Shown here one piece after another: positions 23,735 to 37,396 of a DNA stretch of 64,000 nt. Every line of letters begins with the position of its first letter. Within the stretch, counting starts at the first letter, position 1. The DNA comes from Isoperla grammatica (lineage: Eukaryota > Arthropoda > Insecta > Plecoptera > Perlodidae): positions 248,001 through 312,000 of the forward strand of contig CAMDTW010000523.1 in assembly GCA_945910005.1 (NCBI GenBank), in the 5' to 3' direction. A program made the translations under genes and the position numbers. The notes under the pieces were generated by a model that saw only the letters and a program-made list of their open reading frames with translations, was not told the origin of the DNA and did no database searches.

Positions 23735-26700
23735 GCAGGGTCTTATATGCAGGGTCTTATATGCTGAGTCTCATATGCTAAGTTTTATATGCTGGGTCTT
23801 ACATGCTGGGTCTTATATGCTGGGCCTTATATGAAGGTTCTTATATGCTGAGTCTTATATGCTGAGTCTTATGTGCTGGGTCTTATATGCTGAGTCTTAT
23901 ATGCTGGGTCTTATATGCTGAGTCTTATATGCTGGGTCTTATATGCTGGGTCTTATATGCTGAGTCTTATATGCAGGGTCTTATATGCAGGGTCTTATAT
24001 GCTGAGTCTTATATGCTAAGTCTTAAATGCTGGGTCTTATATGCTGAATCTAATATGCTGGGTCTAATATGCTGGGTCTTATATGCTGAGTCTAATATGC
24101 AGGGTCTTATATGCAGGGTCTTATATGCTGAGTCTTATATGCTGGGTCTTATATGCTGGGCCTTATATGCTGGGTCTTATATGCTGGGTCTTATATGCTG
24201 GGTCTTATATGCTGGGTCTTATATGCAGGGTCTTATATGCTGAGTCTTATTTGCTAAGTCTTATATGCTGGGTCTTATATGCTAGGTCTTATATGCAGGG
24301 TCTTATATGCTGAGTCTTATATGCTGGGTCTTATATGCTGGGTCTTATATGCTGGGTCTTATATGCGGGTTCTTATATGCTGAGTCTTATATGCTGAGTC
24401 TTATATGCTGAGTCTTATATGCTGGGTCTTATATGCTGGGTCTTATATGCTGGGTCTTATATGCTGGGTCTTATATGCTGGGTCTTATATGCTGGGTTTT
24501 ATATGCTGGGTCTTAAATGCTGAGTCTTATATGCTGGGTCTTATATGCTGAGTCTTATATGCTGAGTCTTATATGCTGGGTCTTATATTCTGGGTCTTAT
24601 ATGCTTGGTCTGATATGCTGAGTCTTATATGCTGGGTCTTATATGCTGGGTCTTATATGCTGGGTCTTATATGCTGGGTCTTATATGCTGAGTCTTATAT
24701 GCAGGTTCTTATATGCTGAGTCTTATATGCTGAGTCTTATATGCTGAGTCTTATATGCAGGTTCTTATATGCTGGGTCTTATATGCTGAGTCTTATATGC
24801 TGGGTCTTATATGCTGGGTCTTATATGCAGGTTCTTATATGCTGGGTCTTATATGCTGGGTCTTAAATGCTGGGTCTTATATGCTGGGTCTTATATGCTG
24901 AGTCTTTTATGCAGGTTCTTATATGCTGGGTCTTATATGCTGGGTCTTATATGCTGGGTCTTATAAGCAGGGTCTTATATGCTGAGTCTTATATGCTGAG
25001 TCTTATATGCTGGGTCTTATATGCTGGGTCTTATATGCTGGGTCTTATATGCAGGGTCTTATATGCTGAGTCTTATATGCTGGGTCTTATATGCTGGGTC
25101 TTATATGCTGGGTCTTATATGCAGGGTCTGATATGCTTAGTCTTATATGCTGAGTCTTATATGCTGGGTCTTATATGCTGGGATTTATATGCTGGGTCTT
25201 ATATGCAGGGTCTTATATGTTGAGTCTTATATGCTGGGTCTAATATGCTGGGTCTTATATGCTGGGTCTTATATGCTGGGTCTTATATGCTGAGTCTTAT
25301 ATGCTGAGTCTTATATGTTGGGTCTTATATGCTGAGTCTTATATGCTAAGTCTTATATGCTGGGTCTTATATGCTGAGTCTTATAAGCAGGTTCTTATAT
25401 GCTGAGTCTTAAATGCAGGTTCTTATATGCAGGTTCTTATATGCAGGTTCTTATATGCTGAGTCTTAAATGCAGGTTCTTATATGCTGGGTCTTATATGC
25501 TGAGTCCTTAATGCTGGGTCTTATATGCTGAGTCTTATATGCAGGTTCTTATATGATGAGTCTTATATGCTAAGTCTTATATGCTGAGTCTTACATGCTG
25601 GGTCTTATATGCTGGGTCTTATATGCCGGGTCTTATATGCTGGGTCTTATATGCTGAGTCTTACATGCTGAGTCTTATATGCTGAGTCTTATATGCTGAG
25701 TCTTATATGCTGAGTCTTATATGCTGAGTCTTATATGCTGAGTCTTATATGCTAAGTCTTATATGCTGGGTTATATGCTGGGTCTTATATGCAGGTTCTT
25801 ATATGCAGAGTCTTATATGCTGAGTCTTATATGCTGAGTCTTATATGCTGAGTCTTATATGCTGGGTCTTATATGCTGGGTCTTATATGCAGGGTCTTAT
25901 ATGCTGGGTCTTATATGCTGAGTCTTATATGCAGGGTCTTATATGCAGGGTCTTATATGCTGAGTCTCATATGCTAAGTTTTATATGCTGGGTCTTACAT
26001 GCTGGGTCTTATATGCTGGGCCTTATATGAAGGTTCTTATATGCTGAGTCTTATATGCTGAGTCTTATGTGCTGGGTCTTATATGCTGAGTCTTATATGC
26101 TGGGTCTTATATGCTGAGTCTTATATGCTGGGTCTTATATGCTGGGTCTTATATGCTGAGTCTTATATGCAGGGTCTTATATGCAGGGCCCTATATGCTG
26201 AGTCTTATATGCTAAGTCTTAAATGCTGGGTCTTATATGCTGAATCTAATATGCTGGGTCTAATATGCTGGGTCTTATATGCTGAGTCTTATATGCAGGG
26301 TCTTATATGCAGGGTCTTATATGCTGAGTCTTATATGCTGGGTCTTATATGCTGGGTCTTATATGCTGGGTCTTATATGCTGGGTCTTATATGCTGGGTC
26401 TTATATGCAGGGTCTTATATGCTGAGTCTTATTTGCTGAGTCTTATATGCTGGGTCTTATATGCTGGGTCTTATATGCAGGGTCTTATATGCTGAGTCTT
26501 ATATGCTGGGTCTTATATGCTGGGTCTTATATGCTGGGTCTTATATGCGGGTTCTTATATGCTGAGTCTTATATGCTGGGTCTTATATGCTGGGTCTTAT
26601 ATGCAGGGTCTTATATGCTGAGTCTTATATGCTGAGTCTTATATGCTGGGTCTTATATGCTGGGTCTTATATGCTGGGTCTTATATGCAGGGTCTTAAAT

Positions 26701-27540
26701 GCTCAGTCTTATATGCTGGGTCTGATATGCTGGGTCTTATATGCTGGGTCTTATATGCTGGGTCTTATATGCTGGGTCTTATATGCTGAGTCTTATATGC
26801 TGAGTCTTATATGCTGGGTCTTATATGCTGAGTCTTATATGCTGGTTTTTATATGCTAGGTCTTATATGCTGAGTCTTATATGCAGGTTCTTATATGCTG
26901 AGTCTTAAATGCAGGTTCTTATATGCAGGTTCTTATATGCTGAGTCTTATATGCAGGTTCTTAAATGCTGGGTCTTATATGCTGAGTCTTAAATGCTGGG
27001 TCTTATATGCTGAGTCTTATATGCAGGTTCTAATATGATGAGTCTTATATGATAAGTCTCATATGCTGACTCTTATATGCTGACCCTTACATGCTGGGTC
27101 TTATATGCTAAGTCTTATATGCCGGGTCTTATATGCTGGGTCTTAAATGCTGAGTCTTATATGCTGGGTCTTATATGCTGAATCTAATATGCTGGGTCTA
27201 ATATGCTGGGTCTTAAATGCTGAGTCTTATATGCAGGGTCTTATATGCAGGGTCTTATATGCTGAGTCTTATATGCTGGGTCTAATATGCTGGGTCTTAT
27301 ATGCTGGGTCTTATACGCTGGGTGTTATATGCTGAGTCTTATATGCAGGGTCTTATATGCAGGGTCTTAAATGCTGAGTCTTATATGCAGGGTCTTATAT
27401 GCAGGGTCTTATATGCTGATTCTTATATGCTGGGTCTAATATGCTGGGTCTTATATGCTGGGTCTTATATGCTGGGTCTTATATGCTGAGTCTAATATGC
27501 AGGGTCTTATATGCAGGGTCTTATATGCTGAGTCTTATAT
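23735..27540 (+). repeat. 3,806-bp tandem duplication, first copy
   Basis: All landmarks from 23735 recur 3,806 bp downstream: series beginning at 23887/27693, 24867/28673, 26083/29889 and 27147/30953, and the GCTGACCC unit at 27079/30885. Both copies share variants absent from the equivalent part of copy A: a GCAGGGCCCTATAT unit near 26.18 and 29.99 kb (GGGCCTTATAT near 10.74 kb in A) and a GCTGGGTGTTATAT unit near 27.32 and 31.12 kb. This copy alone has a TTAAAT ending near 26.99 kb. 3,806 is two bases short of 272 units. Confidence 0.9.
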
Positions 27541-30500
27541 GCAGGGTCTTATATGCAGGGTCTTATATGCTGAGTCTCATATGCTAAGTTTTATATGCTG
27601 GGTCTTACATGCTGGGTCTTATATGCTGGGCCTTATATGAAGGTTCTTATATGCTGAGTCTTATATGCTGAGTCTTATGTGCTGGGTCTTATATGCTGAG
27701 TCTTATATGCTGGGTCTTATATGCTGAGTCTTATATGCTGGGTCTTTTATGCTGGGTCTTATATGCTGAGTCTTATATGCAGGGTCTTATATGCAGGGTC
27801 TTATATGCTGAGTCTTATATGCTAAGTCTTAAATGCTGGGTCTTATATGCTGAATCTAATATGCTGGGTCTAATATGCTGGGTCTTATATGCTGAGTCTA
27901 ATATGCAGGGTCTTATATGCAGGGTCTTATATGCTGAGTCTTATATGCTGGGTCTTATATGCTGGGCCTTATATGCTGGGTCTTATATGCTGGGTCTTAT
28001 ATGCTGGGTCTTATATGCTGGGTCTTATATGCAGGGTCTTATATGCTGAGTCTTATTTGCTAAGTCTTATATGCTGGGTCTTATATGCTAGGTCTTATAT
28101 GCAGGGTCTTATATGCTGAGTCTTATATGCTGGGTCTTATATGCTGGGTCTTATATGCTGGGTCTTATATGCGGGTTCTTATATGCTGAGTCTTATATGC
28201 TGAGTCTTATATGCTGAGTCTTATATGCTGGGTCTTATATGCTGGGTCTTATATGCTGGGTCTTATATGCTGGGTCTTATATGCTGGGTCTTATATGCTG
28301 GGTTTTATATGCTGGGTCTTAAATGCTGAGTCTTATATGCTGGGTCTTATATGCTGAGTCTTATATGCTGAGTCTTATATGCTGGGTCTTATATTCTGGG
28401 TCTTATATGCTTGGTCTGATATGCTGAGTCTTATATGCTGGGTCTTATATGCTGGGTCTTATATGCTGGGTCTTATATGCTGGGTCTTATATGCTGAGTC
28501 TTATATGCAGGTTCTTATATGCTGAGTCTTATATGCTGAGTCTTATATGCTGAGTCTTATATGCAGGTTCTTATATGCTGGGTCTTATATGCTGAGTCTT
28601 ATATGCTGGGTCTTATATGCTGGGTCTTATATGCAGGTTCTTATATGCTGGGTCTTATATGCTGGGTCTTAAATGCTGGGTCTTATATGCTGGGTCTTAT
28701 ATGCTGAGTCTTTTATGCAGGTTCTTATATGCTGGGTCTTATATGCTGGGTCTTATATGCTGGGTCTTATAAGCAGGGTCTTATATGCTGAGTCTTATAT
28801 GCTGAGTCTTATATGCTGGGTCTTATATGCTGGGTCTTATATGCTGGGTCTTATATGCAGGGTCTTATATGCTGAGTCTTATATGCTGGGTCTTATATGC
28901 TGGGTCTTATATGCTGGGTCTTATATGCAGGGTCTGATATGCTTAGTCTTATATGCTGAGTCTTATATGCTGGGTCTTATATGCTGGGATTTATATGCTG
29001 GGTCTTATATGCAGGGTCTTATATGTTGAGTCTTATATGCTGGGTCTAATATGCTGGGTCTTATATGCTGGGTCTTATATGCTGGGTCTTATATGCTGAG
29101 TCTTATATGCTGAGTCTTATATGTTGGGTCTTATATGCTGAGTCTTATATGCTAAGTCTTATATGCTGGGTCTTATATGCTGAGTCTTATAAGCAGGTTC
29201 TTATATGCTGAGTCTTAAATGCAGGTTCTTATATGCAGGTTCTTATATGCAGGTTCTTATATGCTGAGTCTTAAATGCAGGTTCTTATATGCTGGGTCTT
29301 ATATGCTGAGTCCTTAATGCTGGGTCTTATATGCTGAGTCTTATATGCAGGTTCTTATATGATGAGTCTTATATGCTAAGTCTTATATGCTGAGTCTTAC
29401 ATGCTGGGTCTTATATGCTGGGTCTTATATGCCGGGTCTTATATGCTGGGTCTTATATGCTGAGTCTTACATGCTGAGTCTTATATGCTGAGTCTTATAT
29501 GCTGAGTCTTATATGCTGAGTCTTATATGCTGAGTCTTATATGCTGAGTCTTATATGCTAAGTCTTATATGCTGGGTTATATGCTGGGTCTTATATGCAG
29601 GTTCTTATATGCAGAGTCTTATATGCTGAGTCTTATATGCTGAGTCTTATATGCTGAGTCTTATATGCTGGGTCTTATATGCTGGGTCTTATATGCAGGG
29701 TCTTATATGCTGGGTCTTATATGCTGAGTCTTATATGCAGGGTCTTATATGCAGGGTCTTATATGCTGAGTCTCATATGCTAAGTTTTATATGCTGGGTC
29801 TTACATGCTGGGTCTTATATGCTGGGCCTTATATGAAGGTTCTTATATGCTGAGTCTTATATGCTGAGTCTTATGTGCTGGGTCTTATATGCTGAGTCTT
29901 ATATGCTGGGTCTTATATGCTGAGTCTTATATGCTGGGTCTTATATGCTGGGTCTTATATGCTGAGTCTTATATGCAGGGTCTTATATGCAGGGCCCTAT
30001 ATGCTGAGTCTTATATGCTAAGTCTTAAATGCTGGGTCTTATATGCTGAATCTAATATGCTGGGTCTAATATGCTGGGTCTTATATGCTGAGTCTTATAT
30101 GCAGGGTCTTATATGCAGGGTCTTATATGCTGAGTCTTATATGCTGGGTCTTATATGCTGGGTCTTATATGCTGGGTCTTATATGCTGGGTCTTATATGC
30201 TGGGTCTTATATGCAGGGTCTTATATGCTGAGTCTTATTTGCTGAGTCTTATATGCTGGGTCTTATATGCTGGGTCTTATATGCAGGGTCTTATATGCTG
30301 AGTCTTATATGCTGGGTCTTATATGCTGGGTCTTATATGCTGGGTCTTATATGCGGGTTCTTATATGCTGAGTCTTATATGCTGGGTCTTATATGCTGGG
30401 TCTTATATGCAGGGTCTTATATGCTGAGTCTTATATGCTGAGTCTTATATGCTGGGTCTTATATGCTGGGTCTTATATGCTGGGTCTTATATGCAGGGTC

Positions 30501-31346
30501 TTAAATGCTCAGTCTTATATGCTGGGTCTGATATGCTGGGTCTTATATGCTGGGTCTTATATGCTGGGTCTTATATGCTGGGTCTTATATGCTGAGTCTT
30601 ATATGCTGAGTCTTATATGCTGGGTCTTATATGCTGAGTCTTATATGCTGGTTTTTATATGCTAGGTCTTATATGCTGAGTCTTATATGCAGGTTCTTAT
30701 ATGCTGAGTCTTAAATGCAGGTTCTTATATGCAGGTTCTTATATGCTGAGTCTTATATGCAGGTTCTTAAATGCTGGGTCTTATATGCTGAGTCTTATAT
30801 GCTGGGTCTTATATGCTGAGTCTTATATGCAGGTTCTAATATGATGAGTCTTATATGATAAGTCTCATATGCTGACTCTTATATGCTGACCCTTACATGC
30901 TGGGTCTTATATGCTAAGTCTTATATGCCGGGTCTTATATGCTGGGTCTTAAATGCTGAGTCTTATATGCTGGGTCTTATATGCTGAATCTAATATGCTG
31001 GGTCTAATATGCTGGGTCTTAAATGCTGAGTCTTATATGCAGGGTCTTATATGCAGGGTCTTATATGCTGAGTCTTATATGCTGGGTCTAATATGCTGGG
31101 TCTTATATGCTGGGTCTTATACGCTGGGTGTTATATGCTGAGTCTTATATGCAGGGTCTTATATGCAGGGTCTTAAATGCTGAGTCTTATATGCAGGGTC
31201 TTATATGCAGGGTCTTATATGCTGATTCTTATATGCTGGGTCTAATATGCTGGGTCTTATATGCTGGGTCTTATATGCTGGGTCTTATATGCTGAGTCTA
31301 ATATGCAGGGTCTTATATGCAGGGTCTTATATGCTGAGTCTTATAT
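27541..31346 (+). repeat. 3,806-bp tandem duplication, second copy
   Basis: It starts with CAGGG-type units followed by GCTGAGTCTCATAT and GCTAAGTTTTATAT, a series that belongs to the 8.3 and 23.75 kb positions, placed directly after sequence of the 12.08-kb type. After 31346 the array resumes exactly where copy A continues at 12097 (offset 19,250). The few differences from the first copy include TTTTAT for TTATAT near 27.74 kb. It is absent from copies A and C. Confidence 0.9.
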
Positions 31347-33108
31347 GCAGGGTCTTATATGCTGGGTCTTATATGCTGGGTCTTATATGCTGGGTCTTAT
31401 ATGCTGAGTCTTATATGCAGGGTCTTATATGCAGGGTCTTATATGCTAAGTCTTATATGCTTAGTCTTATATGCTGGGTCTTATATGCAGGTTCTTATAT
31501 GCTGAGTCTTATATGCTGAGTCTTATATGCTGAGTCTTATATGCTGAGTCTTATATTCTGGGTCTTATATTCTGGGTCTTATATGCTGGGTCTTATATGC
31601 TGGGTCTTATATGCTGGGTCTTATATGCTGGGTCTTATATGCTGGGTCTTAAATGCTGAGTCTTATATGCTGGGTCTTATATGCTGGGTCTTATATGCTG
31701 GGTCTTATATGCTGGGTCATATATGCTGAGTCTTATATGCTGGGTATTATATGCTGGGTCTTATATGCTGAGTCTTATATGCTGGGTCTTATATGCTGGG
31801 TCTTATACGCTAGGTCTTATTTGCTGGGTCTTATATGCTGAGTCTTATATGCTGGGTCTTATATGCTAAGTCTCATATGCTGAGTCTTATATGCTGAGTC
31901 TTATATGCTGAGTCTTAAACGCTGAGTCTTATATGCAGGTTCTCATATGCTGAGTCTTATATGCTGAGTCTTATATGCTGAGTCTTATATGCAGGTTCTT
32001 ATATGCTGGGTCTTATATGCTGAGTCTTATATGCTTGGTCTTATATGCTGTGTCTTATATGCAGGTTCTTATATGCTGAGTCTTATATGCTGAGTCTGGT
32101 ATGCTGAGTCTTATATGCAGGTTCTTATATGCTGGGTCTTATATGCTAAATCTTATTCTGGGTCTTATATGCTGGGTCTTATATGCTGGGTCTTATATGC
32201 TGGGTCTTATATGCAGGGTCTTAAATGCTCAGTCTTAAATGCTGTGTCTAATTTGCTGGGTCTTATATGCTGGGTCTAATATGCTGGGTCTTATATGCTG
32301 GGTCTTATATGCAGGTTCTTATATGCTGGGTCTTATATGCTGGGTCTTAAATGCTGGGTCTTATATGCTGGGTCTTATATGCTGAGTCTTATATGCAGGT
32401 TCTTATATGCTGGGTCTTATATGCTGGGTCTTATATGCTGGGTCTTATAAGCAGGGTCTTATATGCTGAGTCTTATATGCAGGTTCTTATATGCTGAGTC
32501 TTAAATGCAGGTTCTTATATGCAGGTTCTTATATGCAGGTTCTTATATGCTGAGTCTTATATGCAAGTTCTTAAATGCTGGGTCTTATATGCTGAGTCTT
32601 ATATGCTGGGTCTTATATGCTGAGTCTTATATGCAGGTTCTTATATGATGAGTCTTATATGATGAGTCTCATATGCTGACTCTTATATGCTGACCCTTAC
32701 ATGCTGGGTCTTATATGCTGGGTCTTATATGCCGGGTCTTATATGCTGGGTCTTAAATGCTGAGTCTTATGTGCTGGGTCTTATATGCTGAGTCTTATAT
32801 GCTGGGTCTTATATGCTGAGTCTTATATGCTGAGTCTTATATGCTGAGTCTTATATGCTGAGTCTTTTATGCTGGGTCTAATATGCTAAATCTTATATGC
32901 TGGGTCTAATATGCTGGGTCTTATATGCTGAGTCCTATATGCAGGGTCTTATATGCGGGGTCTTATATGCTGAGTCTTATATGCTAGGTCTTATATGCTG
33001 GGTCTTACATGCAGGGTCTTATATGCAGGGCCTTATATGCTGGGTCTTATATGCTGAGTCTTATATGCTTCGTCTTATATGCTGGGTCTTATATGCAGAC
33101 TCTTACAT

Positions 33109-36100
33109 GCTGAGTCTTACATGCTGGGTCTTATATGAAGGTTCTTATATGCTAAGTCTTATATGCTGAGTCTTATGTGCTAAGTCTTATATGCTGAGTC
33201 TTATATGCCTAGTCTTATATGCTGGGTCTTATATGCTGGGTCTTTTATGCTTGGTCTTACATGCTGGGTCTTATATGCTGGGTCTTATATGCTAGGTCTT
33301 ATATGCTGAGTCTTATATGCTGAGTCTTATATGCTGAGTCTTATATGCTGAGTCTTATATGCTGGGTCTTATATGCTGAGTCTTATATGCAGGGTCTTAT
33401 ATGCAGGGTTTTATATGCTAAGTCTTATATGCTAAGTCTTAAATGCTGGGTCTTATATGCTGAATCTAATATGCTGGGTCTAATATGCTGGGTCTTATAT
33501 GCTGAGTCTTATATGCTGGGTCTAATATGCTGGGTCTTATATGCTGAGTCTTATATGCAGGGTCTTATATGCGGGGTCTTATATGCTGAGTCTTATATGC
33601 TGGGTCTTATATGCTGGGTCTTACATGCAGGGTCTTATATGCAGGGCCTTATATGCTGGGTCTTATATGCTGAGCCTTATATGCTTCGTCTTATATGCTG
33701 GGTCTTATATGCAGTCTCTTACATGCTGAGTCTTACATGCTGGGTCTTATATGAATGTTCTTATATGCTGAGTATTATATCCTGAGTCTTATGTGCTAAG
33801 TCTTATATGTTGAGTCTTATATGCTGGGTCTTATAAGCTGAGTCTTATATGCTGAGTCTTATATGCTGAGTCTTATATTCTGAGTCTTATATGCTGAGTC
33901 TTATATGCTGGGTCTTATATGCTGGGTCTTAAATGCTGTGTCTTTTATGCAGGGTCTTATATGCAGGGTTTTATATGCTGAGTCTTATATGCTAAGTCTT
34001 AAATGCTGGGTCTTATATGCTGAATCTAATATGCTGGGTCTAATATGCTGGGTCTTTTATGCTGAGTCTTATATGCAGGGTCTTATATGCAGGGTCTTAT
34101 ATGCTGAGTCTTATATGCTGGGTCTAATATGCTGGGTCTTATATGCTGGGTCTTATACGCTGGGTCTTATATGCTGAGTCTTATATGCAGGGTCTTATAT
34201 GCAGGGTCTTATATGCTGCCTTTATATGCAGGGTCTTATATGCAGGGTCTTATATGCTGAGTCTTATATGCTGGGTCTAATATGCTGGGTCTTATATGCT
34301 GGGTCTTATATGCTGGGTCTTATATGCTGAGTCTTATATGCAGGGTCTTATATGCAGGGTCTTATATGCTGAGTCTTTATGCAGGGTCTTATATGCTGGG
34401 TCTTATATGCTGGGTCTTATATGCTAGGTCTTATATGCTGAGTCTTATATGCAGGGTCTTATATGCAGGGTCTTATATGCTGAGTCTTATATGCTGGGTC
34501 TTATATGCAGGTTCTTATATGCTGAGTCTTATATGCTGAGTCTTATATGCTGAGTCTTATATGCTGAGTCTTATATGCTGGGTCTTATTTTGTGGGTCTT
34601 ATATGCTGGGTCTTATATGCTGGGTCTTATATGCTGGGTCTTATATGCTGGGTTTTATATGCTGGGTCTTAAATGCTAAGTCTTATATGCTGGGTCTTAT
34701 ATGCTGAGTCTTATATGCTGAGTCTTATATGCTGGGTCTTATATGCTGGGTCTTATATGCTGGGTCTTATATGCTGAGTCTTATATGCTGGGTCTTATAT
34801 GCTTGGTCTTATATGCTGGGTCTTATATGCTGGGTCTTATATGCTGAGTCTTATATGCAGGTTCTTATATGCTGAGTCTTATAGGCTGAGTCTTATATGC
34901 TGAGTCTTATATGCAGGTTCTTAATTGCTGGGTCTTATATGCTGAGTCTTATATGCTGGGTCTTATATGCTGGGTCTTATATGCAGGTTCTTATATGCAG
35001 GGTCTTATATGCTGGGTCTTACATGCTGGGTCTTATATGCTGGGTCTTATATGCTGAGTCTTATATGCAGGTTCTTATATGCTGGGTCTTATATGCTGGG
35101 TCTTATATGCTGGGTCTTATAAGCAGGGTCTTATATGCTGAGTCTTATATGCTGAGTCTTATATGCTGGGTCTTATATGCTGGGTCTTATATGCTGGGTC
35201 TTATATGCAGGGTCTTATATGCTGAGTCTTATATGCTGGGTCTTATATGCTGGGTCTTATATGCTGGGTCTTATATGCAGGGTCTTATATGCTTAGTCTT
35301 ATATGCTGAGTCTTATATGCTGGGTCTTATATGCTGGGATTTATATGCTGGGTCTTATATGCAGGGTCTTATATGTTGAGTCTTATATGCTGGGTCTAAT
35401 ATGCTGGGTCTTATATGCTGGGTCTTATATGCTGGGTCTTATATGCTGAGTCTTATATGCTGAGTCTTATATGTTGGGTCTTATATGCTGAGTCTTATAT
35501 GCTAAGTCTTATATGCTGGGTCTTATATGCTGAGTCTTATAAGCAGGTTCTTATATGCTGAGTCTTAAATGCAGGTTCTTATATGCAGGTTCTTATATGC
35601 AGGTTCTTATATGCTGAGTCTTATATGCAGGTTCTTATATGCTGGGTCTTATATGCTGAGTCCTTAATGCTGGGTCTTATATGCTGAGTCTTATATGCAG
35701 GTTCTTATATGATGAGTCTTATATGCTGAGTCTTATATGCTGAGTCTTACATGCTGGGTCTTATATGCTGGGTCTTATATGCCGGGTCTTATATGCTGGG
35801 TCTTATATGCTGAGTCTTATATGCTGAGTCTTATATGCTTAGTCTTATATGCTGAGTCTTATATGCTGAGTCTTATATGCTGAGTCTTATATGCTGAGTC
35901 TTATATGCTGAGTCTTATATGCTGGGTTATATGCTGAGTCTTATATGCTGGGTTATATGCTGGGTCTTATATGCAGGTTCTTATATGCAGAGTCTTATAT
36001 GCTGAGTCTTATATGCTGAGTCTTATATGCTGAGTCTTATATGCTGGGTCTTATATGCTGGGTCTTATATGCTGGATCTTATATGCTGGGTCTTATATGC

Positions 36101-37396
36101 TGAGTCTTATATGCAGGGTCTTATATGCAGGGTCTTATATGCTGAGTCTCATATGCTAAGTTTTATATGCTGGGTCTTACATGCTGGGTCTTATATGCTG
36201 GGCCTTATATGAAGGTTCTTATATGCTGAGTCTTATATGCTGAGTCTTATGTGCTGGGTCTTATATGCTGAGTCTTATATGCTGGGTCTTATATGCTGAG
36301 TCTTATATGCTGGGTCTTATATGCTGGGTCTTATATGCTGAGTCTGTTATGCAGGGTCTTATATGCAGGGTCTTATATGCTGAGTCTTATATGCTAAGTC
36401 TTAAATGCTGGGTCTTATATGCTGAATCTAATATGCTGGGTCTAATATGCTGGGTCTTATATGCTGAGTCTTATATGCTGAGTCTTATATGCTGGGTCTT
36501 ATATGCTGGGATTTATATGCTGGGTCTTATATGCAGGGTCTTATATGTTGAGTCTTATATGCTGGGTCTAATATGCTGGGTCTTATATGCTGGGTCTTAT
36601 ATGCTGGGTCTTATATGCTGAGTCTTATATGCTGAGTCTTATATGTTGGGTCTTATATGCTGAGTCTTATATGCTAAGTCTTATATGCTGGGTCTTATAT
36701 GCTGAGTCTTATAAGCAGGTTCTTATATGCTGAGTCTTAAATGCAGGTTCTTATATGCAGGTTCTTATATGCAGGTTCTTATATGCTGAGTCTTATATGC
36801 AGGTTCTTATATGCTGGGTCTTATATGCTGAGTCCTTAATGCTGGGTCTTATATGCTGAGTCTTATATGCAGGTTCTTATATGATGTGTCTTATATGCTG
36901 AGTCTTATATGCTGAGTCTTACATGCTGGGTCTTATATGCTGGGTCTTATATGCCGGGTCTTATATGCTGGGTCTTATATGCTGAGTCTTATATGCTGAG
37001 TCTTATATGCTTAGTCTTATATGCTGAGTCTTATATGCTGAGTCTTATATGCTGAGTCTTATATGCTGAGTCTTATATGCTGAGTCTTATATGCTGGGTT
37101 ATATGCTGAGTCTTATATGCTGGGTTATATGCTGGGTCTTATATGCAGGTTCTTATATGCAGAGTCTTATATGCTGAGTCTTATATGCTGAGTCTTATAT
37201 GCTGAGTCTTATATGCTGGGTCTTATATGCTGGGTCTTATATGCTGGATCTTATATGCTGGGTCTTATATGCTGAGTCTTATATGCAGGGTCTTATATGC
37301 AGGGTCTTATATGCTGAGTCTCATATGCTAAGTTTTATATGCTGGGTCTTACATGCTGGGTCTTATATGCTGGGCCTTATATGAAGGTTCTTACAT
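33109..37396 (+). repeat. 4.29-kb repeat, copy 1
   Basis: It aligns with 37397 onward at offset 4,288 (series starting at 33345/37633, 33905/38193, 34897/39185 and 36027/40315). Its last 0.9 kb is not the same as the end of copy 2. At about 36.47 kb it switches into a second run of the 35.3-36.2 kb series (offset 1,172; series at 36027 and 37199) before closing at a hybrid unit at 37383-37396. Confidence 0.85.
36027..37382 (+). repeat. 1,172-bp internal duplication within 4.29-kb copy 1
   Basis: The series at 36027 (GAG, GGG, GGATC, GGG, GAG, then two CAGGG units, GAGTCTCATAT and GCTAAGTTTTATAT) recurs at 37199, offset 1,172. The paired short units near 35921-35958 likewise recur near 37093-37130. 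Only one such block is present in 4.29-kb copies 2 and 3. Confidence 0.8.
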
